A stretch of 64,000 nucleotides of DNA from Cranoglanis bouderius (Eukaryota > Chordata > Actinopteri > Siluriformes > Cranoglanididae). The stretch spans positions 21,611,011 to 21,675,010 of the forward strand of contig CM042542.1 in the NCBI GenBank assembly GCA_023630585.1. The letters run 5' to 3'. Within the stretch, counting starts at the first letter, position 1; every line of letters starts with the position of its first letter. Shown piece after piece: positions 58,307-64,000 of this stretch. The notes beneath the pieces were generated by a model that had not been told where the DNA came from, searched no databases, and saw only the letters and a program-made list of their open reading frames with translations. A program made the position numbers and the translations under genes.

Positions 58307-60010
58307 TGTAACCCAGGTTAGAAAACAAGCCTTGGAAATAACCCGTTAATCAAGCATGAGAAATAAATAGATGTGGAAATGAAATAATTATAATTTTGTC
58401 AAAATTGATTAAAAAATTAGAACATGTATTAAATGTATATACAACCCAGTAAAAATTATAACAATTAATAAAACACTGAAACGAGATAGATGGGGATGTG
58501 ACGTAGTATAAGTATGACGTAAGCATGAACATAATGAGGAAATTGAGTGTAAGGTGATTAGTGAACAAGAAACGAAGCACGAGGGAAAGAGATTAAGAAC
58601 AAAATGGTAATTAAGAATATAAATTATTAAACAAAAACATAAAAAAAATGTTATATTAGGCTGGATTAACAACGTAATATTGTTTAATAAGATAGATAAT
58701 AAGATAAGAGTGGATGTGATCTGATTGTGAAAGCAAGTCTATGTGAGGTATTACATGGAGTGTGAAATCATCCGATTTGGTGAGTTTACAGTATAATAGT
58801 TTTTTTTATTTTAAAAGAGAAATGTATTTTATTGTAATAAGGGATTTGAAATGTAAACGTGTTTATTTCATTATTAACGTATGTGACGGTACAAATGGTT
58901 TAAGTAGCCATAATGATAACCCACCTGTGCTCAATGCGCGGATTGCGCAAAAGTTAATATGTTAGATACGAGTTTGAAAAAAGATATGTTGATTTAATGC
59001 ATGTTTAGTTGAAATGATGTTCATGGCACTGTTTTGGTGAACGAAAACAGGGCAGGTCTTATATTTGGATCCAAAATAGAGAAGAAACTCCGTGAAACGG
59101 AAGCCGTTGATCCTGGGGAAAAAAAACTCCGTGAAACTGGAACAGCGGATACTGAAACTCCGTGAAACTTAGATGGCGAGCCACGCGCGAGATTAACCCG
59201 GACACCCAGCGAGTGTGAGCGGAGAAAAGGGACCGTGCGAGTTTACAGCTGAAGGATTGAGACATGGCGGCTGTGAATTGCGGTATTTTCCCGTCTTTTA
59301 AGATTAAGGAATCTTTCATCTAGGAGTGTATGAGGCAAGTCCACACTCTGACTGTGTTTATCGTCTGCTGGAACTGAACTCAGGTCATTCGAGTCTTTTT
59401 AGAAGTACTATTGAATTAAATATAATATTTCAGTTACTGTGGAAGTCTAGAGACACACGAGTTAATTATTGAATGGACTGTATCACTTGATGTATTGGAT
59501 GCTACTGAAGTTTATAGATTGTTGAGGTGTTAATGTTTATTTTGTTTTTTTCCTATTTGAATTTGAAATCTATGGGATATGAGTCGTTAGGGTGAAACAG
59601 TTTTATTTTCTTATTAGAAAAATAATACACTCAAATTAAACTGCTGAGTGGAAAACTTCAAATTGGATGATTAAAAGGGGAATACATAGTGATAATATTT
59701 ATCATTTAAATAATAAATGTAAAATTAGATTGAGCGAATAAAAGTCGAACTCGAGACCTAAATACAAAACCGAAACCAAAAAGAAAAGTAGTTTTATATG
59801 ACAAGTGATGTTATATGGGAGGATTTATTTTATGTCAGTATTGTAAAATACATGTATATATGTTGAGTACTGTTTATTAAAAGGTCTGTATATCTCTTTT
59901 CAATCAGTTTCCCAATCGTTCTCCTCACAAGCCTAGTAATCTGGTCCAGTCCCTTTGTGTCCATAATTAATGGTGCACTGGGAGCCGAGGGTTAATATAA
60001 ACGTGCTACA
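58307..60010 (+). mobile_element. Possible solo LTR (~1.7 kb)
   Basis: Begins TGTAACCCAGG and ends GTGCTACA. Start, end and length resemble the retroviral LTR at 18600-20401 (TGTAACG...CGCTACA, 1.8 kb). A three-fold AAACTCCGTGAAAC repeat is at about 59085-59170. No matching target duplication is evident and internal similarity was not verified. Confidence 0.35.
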
Positions 60011-60034
60011 AATAACAACATTAAACTTTTTATA

Positions 60035-60540
60035 CAGTGCTGTGCAAAAGTTTTAGACACATGCAAAGAAATGCTGTAGAGCAAAGATGCCTTCAAAATA
60101 ATGAAATTAAATGTTTCTATATAAAAACACATGTAAAGAGCAGTAAACTGTAGTAAATGAATCAATATTTGATGTGAGGAAAAACATAAAAATTAAAATA
60201 GTCATCTCCGGTACAATGTGTGCAGTTTTATAAGGAAATGAGCTGGTAAGTTTTATTGAGCATCTTGCAGAACCAGACACAGTTCTTCTGGACACTTTGA
60301 CTTTCGCACTCGCTTCTTATTTCTGCAGCGAAACCCAGCAGTGGAAAAGTTTCTTACGTAATATGCTGCTTTCTTTAATGACATACAAACATTTTTCAGT
60401 AACTTTTAATTTTGTGCTAGAAAACTAATGTTTGGGAATCTAAAATGTTTTTTGTACCGACTTGATAATGTAGACGTCATAAAATCTATAACAAAGTTTG
60501 CACAAAAAAAAGGGGTGCCTAAAACTTTTGCACAGTGCTG
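60035..60540. mobile_element. Mariner/Tc1-type MITE
   Basis: A 506-base element with terminal inverted repeats CAGTGCTGTGCAAAAGTTTT and its complement AAAACTTTTGCACAGTGCTG, flanked on both sides by TA (60033-60034 and 60541-60542). There is no transposase, so it depends on an enzyme made elsewhere. Confidence 0.9.
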
Positions 60541-62190
60541 TACATTAGAGAATTTTCATGATTTGTAGTAATTCTCAGAGATTTATGGTAAATTCATTAC
60601 TGATTATACATTTGTTATTTAATGCACTTTATCACAAATACCTTGTTTTGACCTTCCAGTATTTTAATATGTAATCATACAGCATTAGACTATCTAATGT
60701 AACTTTACCACTGGATCTGATTCTTATGCTGTAGTCTGTGTTTCTAAAACCTCGATCCATGAGTCTCTTTTTAACTGTAATCACCTGCTGGTGTAAAGAT
60801 CTCTGTGCAGCCCTGCTCTAAACAACACAAATATACTAAAAACATTCATTATCCCACATGGCATGGTCTTTAACACAGTTCCCTCATTACGTGTTAGGAA
60901 ATAAGTGAAGTAATTCATTTATACTAGTACTAGTATTTCAGTAAAGTACTGAAATGTGAGAGTACTGAAAAACATACCTGAAATGTGAAGGAGGTAAACT
61001 GTCAGTGTTGTAGCTTTTACAGATCTCAGTGTCTTTCAGAGGCGTTCTGTAGTATCTGATAAACTGAGTTACTATTTATCTTCTTTTAGAATTGATGACT
61101 TAATACAAACCTCCACCTCCACCTTCTTTTTCTACTTTACAAAACAGATTGGATGTAAATCTGAGATGGACGGGGCACGACTGAAAAAACAAAACAAAAA
61201 CAGAGCACTAGAGATGTTTATCAAGGTGTCTTTAGTGTGTAATTTGAGAAAAAAGGATTCAGTTCAGTTTTGATTATTAAACTTATACAGCACAAAGATG
61301 AGCTCCTCATACTGAACTGTAACCATGGATACTGTAGCTGTACTAATCCATTTCTTTTCATTACTGCAAATATGTGATTATTTTTTACAATTAATTTTTA
61401 GTGCAAGGTAGTGTGTATTAGTGGCATAGTAAATGAAAACACATGGGTCATCCAAATGGGATTATGTTCTCTGGGTGACGTTTGTAATGTAAATGGTTTT
61501 TGTCTCCTCCATGACAAAACTCTCTTTCTTTTTCCTACAAACCCAGATGTTTGTGCTGCACATGATCATATGCTGTTTTATATGCATTAGCAGGTTAGAT
61601 AGAGGACATTATTGAATCAGTTAAAATGAACTCTGTTATATGCTGTCAGCTGTTCAGAAAGGAGTTCATTCCTCCACCTGGGTGTGTCCTGCTGAAGAGT
61701 GTTGATGAAGATCTTCCTTGTATCCTGAGGGATGGTGGGTCGAGCAGTGCTAGAGTCTCAGAGAGAGCATGGTGCAGAGCAGGGTGTGATAAGTGCTTTA
61801 AGGAAGGTGGGTGCTGGTACGTTTTTGGCTTTGTAGGTGTTTTAAATCTAATGCAGGATGCCTGTGGAGGGAACACAACAATGCGGGGATTTGGGGGAAC
61901 TTGGGGAGGCTGTCCAGCTAATTTCACAAGCTCAGTAGTGTAGAGTGTGTTATGATGAGGCAGAACCACTCAATCATGCTAGCTGCACATATTCACAGGC
62001 CCGCAGGTCATCAGACAGTGAGTGATGTGAAAAACCTCAGAATGCAGAGAGAAGCCACCTACTGATAGACTGAGACATTTAGATTTAGATTCAACTTTAT
62101 TGAGCAGAGTACAAGCACAAATGCAGTTAACACCTAACCAGAAGTGCAAAACAAAATGTGCAAATGGCATGGTTTACAGTGCCACTGATA
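60541..62190. other. No gene recognised
   Basis: AT-rich sequence without credible exons. The frame at 61626-61943 has no known domain. A repeat-like TTTAGATTTAGATTCAACTT occurs near 62080. Confidence 0.55.
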
Positions 62191-62199
62191 TTTAGGCAT

Positions 62200-63246
62200 A
62201 AAAACAAAAACAGTGCAAATGGCATGAGGTGTGTAAATGAGTCTGGACGCATGGACTACAGTGAGGAAGACAGTACAGTGCAGTGAACAAAGGTGCTAGT
62301 GGAATGGAGGTAGTACTGTACAAACTGTTAAGGTTAGTCCAGAGCTCGACCTCCTCTCTGTATGCTGTCTCATCATCGTCGCTGATCAGGCTTACCACTG
62401 TGGTGTCATCTGCGAAATTGATTATAGAGTTCGAGCCATGAACAGGTATGCAGTCGTGGGTGAACAGAGAGTAGAGGAGAGGACTAAGCACACAGCCCTG
62501 TGGGATTGTTCTGCACAGTTGTTCTGCACAGGCCTTGACAGCAGCTTTGTGTGCCTTCACTCTAGTCTAATCTAGTTGGGAAACCATGGATCCAGATCCA
62601 TTGGGGCTCACCATCATTTTACATCTCAGTTTCTTCAAATCCACAAAAAAAACCTGACCAAATCCATGTCATGATGTTAATGTTTATACACATTTGGTTC
62701 CCTAAATCAGCATGATCCCTTCTCTCTCCCTGCTTCTCACAAAATGGCAGAATTAATTCTCCCTCTATCTGTGAGAGCTCAGGCTTAAAGGGCCTTAAAG
62801 GACACATATGACCATTGACACAACATACATGGAATACATACACATTTTTTTCCAGATACTCAAAAATAAATATTCACAAAATAAAAAAAAAATAAAAAAT
62901 AAAAAATGTAAATAAAATAAAACGGAGTTCTTTTTTCCCCCCTGATTTAGTCACCTGTGCAACAAATGGCTCTGTAGGCTTCAGTAATATTGTTATAGAC
63001 ATTGTTCTGGTGGAATTTGGGGAGAACAGTCCTGAAATTGGCATGGTTAAAATCCCCAGCAGCAATAAATGCTCCATCCAGGTGTGCAGTTTGTAGCATA
63101 ACAATAACAGCACCAAGGTCTTTCATGGCTGATGTGGTTTTAGCATCCGGAGGGACATAGACGGCTGGAATTATGGTACATGTGTATTCCCAGGACTGGT
63201 AGAAGGGTCTACACTTGATTGTTCTATTGAGTTCTCTACTGAGCAA
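62200..63246 (-). pseudogene. CR1/L2- or Rex-like LINE remnant
   Basis: The minus frame at 62945-63246 has endonuclease residues (IIPAVYVPPDAKTTSAM, AAGDFNHANFRTVLPKFHQ). The minus frame at about 62320-62540 has RT residues (TIPQGCVLSPLLYSLFTHDC and NFADDTTVVSLIS, with FADD as the active site). Order and strand fit one element with a large internal deletion. It differs in style from LINEs A and B. Confidence 0.75.
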
Positions 63247-63354
63247 CAGAACAGTTCACAGTTAACTCACTGAAAGCAGTAGTGATGATAACATGGCTAG
63301 CAAAGGAATCCCTACTTAGCAAATAGCCACAGAGTTCCAATGGCTTCAAACGTA

Positions 63355-63872
63355 CACTATATGGCCAAAAGTATGTGGTCACCTGAGCATCACACACATA
63401 TATGCTTCTTCCCCAAACTGTTACCACAAAGTTGGAAGCAAACAATTGTATAGAATGTCTCTGTACACTGTAACATTACAATTTCCCTTCACTGGAACTA
63501 AGAGGCCCAAACCTGTTTCAGCATGACGATGCCCCTGTGTACAAAGCGAGCTCCATGAAGACATGGTGTGTTAAGGTTGAAAGAAGGTGGAAGAGCTTGA
63601 GTTTCCTGCACAGAGCCCTGACCTCAACCCCACTGAACACCTTTGGGATGAACTGGAACTGGAGCCTCCTCACATCAACATCAGTACCTGATCTCAACCT
63701 CACTAATGCTCTTTTAGCTGAATGAATGCAAATTCCCACAGCCACGCCCCAAAATCTAGTGGAAAGCCTTCCCAGAAGTGTGGAGCATATTATAACAGCA
63801 AAGGAAAATAAATCTGGAATGGGATGTTCACCAAGCACATATGGATGTGATGGTCAGGGGTGCACATACTTT
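63355..63872 (+). mobile_element. Tc1-like element remnant
   Basis: Starts CACTATATGGCCAAAAGTAT after TA, a common fish Tc1 terminus. Transposase C-terminal remnants at 63515-63790 include FQHDDAPVYKASSMKTW and VPDLNLTNALLAE, with a LNPTEHLWDE-type catalytic segment in another frame at about 63625-63650. It ends in GGTCAGGGGTGCACATACTT, a truncated right terminus. It is internally deleted and frameshifted. Confidence 0.8.
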
Positions 63873-64000
63873 AAATACACTCACTGCTGCCATGAAGAGA
63901 TGAGTCTATCACCAGATTTGATATGAGGTGAGTAGAGTAAAAGGAGCGAAGATATGTGATGAGAAGATATTTACAGCAAATACAGTGTCATGGTCACTGT

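Noticed and set aside
59059..59319. 86-residue minus-strand frame as a gene
   Set aside because: It spans the AAACTCCGTGAAAC repeat and has no recognisable domain, start context or splice signals.
61626..61969. 105- and 107-residue frames on opposite strands
   Set aside because: They are mutual shadows with no domain. Unusual composition alone is not evidence of coding.

Overview
The window is vertebrate nuclear DNA, almost certainly from a ray-finned fish. Support comes from an intact replication-type histone H2B gene with a canonical 3' stem-loop, intron-containing genes with GT-AG splice sites, several Tc1-like transposons, Tx1-type LINEs, a tRNA-Val-like SINE, a Gmr1-like LTR element with a SCAN-like Gag, and very many microsatellites. 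The dispersed repeats resemble those of otophysan fishes such as catfish, but I cannot fix the species. There is no bacterial, plasmid or CRISPR content.

Layout. 1-1.7 kb: degenerate 31-33 bp minisatellite. 1.7-7.8 kb: histone locus with intact H2B (minus strand) followed upstream by an H4 gene split by a 4.9 kb Tx1-like LINE with a 9 bp target duplication. 7.8-12.2 kb: microsatellites, a tandem array with a ~630 bp period, a long inverted repeat and a degenerate CCCTAA tract. 12.3-18.6 kb: fragments of LINEs, a piggyBac pseudogene, a SINE and Tc1 ends. 18.6-32.2 kb: a ~13.6 kb endogenous retrovirus on the minus strand (LTR, gag, pro, pol, env, LTR). 32.2-37.7 kb: a second, nearly intact Tx1-like LINE that has cut into the 5' LTR. 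37.9-39.2 kb: LTR and leader of a related provirus on the plus strand. 39.7-43.1 kb: 3' exons of a gas8 (drc4) gene copy, with a Tc1 element inside the last coding exon. 43.1-49.5 kb: repeats and one orphan exon. 49.5-51.1 kb: C-type lectin exons (minus). 53.0-64 kb: Gmr1-like LTR element, hAT-like element, an almost intact Tc1 element, a possible solo LTR, a MITE, and LINE and Tc1 remnants.

How it fits together. Few sequences here look like working host genes: H2B, possibly the lectin, and possibly an orphan exon. The rest records successive transposition. The most unusual object is the retrovirus. Its Pol carries a degenerate first RNase H followed by a catalytic-looking second one, as in true retroviruses. 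A second, DTG-less retropepsin-like domain lies between protease and RT. Gag, Pro and Pol occupy three frames related by two -1 steps, each with X XXY YYZ heptamers in the overlap, triplicated by a minisatellite at pro/pol. Env looks like a furin-cleaved class I fusion protein. This combination suggests a lineage outside the common fish gamma/epsilon retroviruses, perhaps the lokiretrovirus-like group reported from vertebrate genomes; that placement is inference and needs phylogeny.
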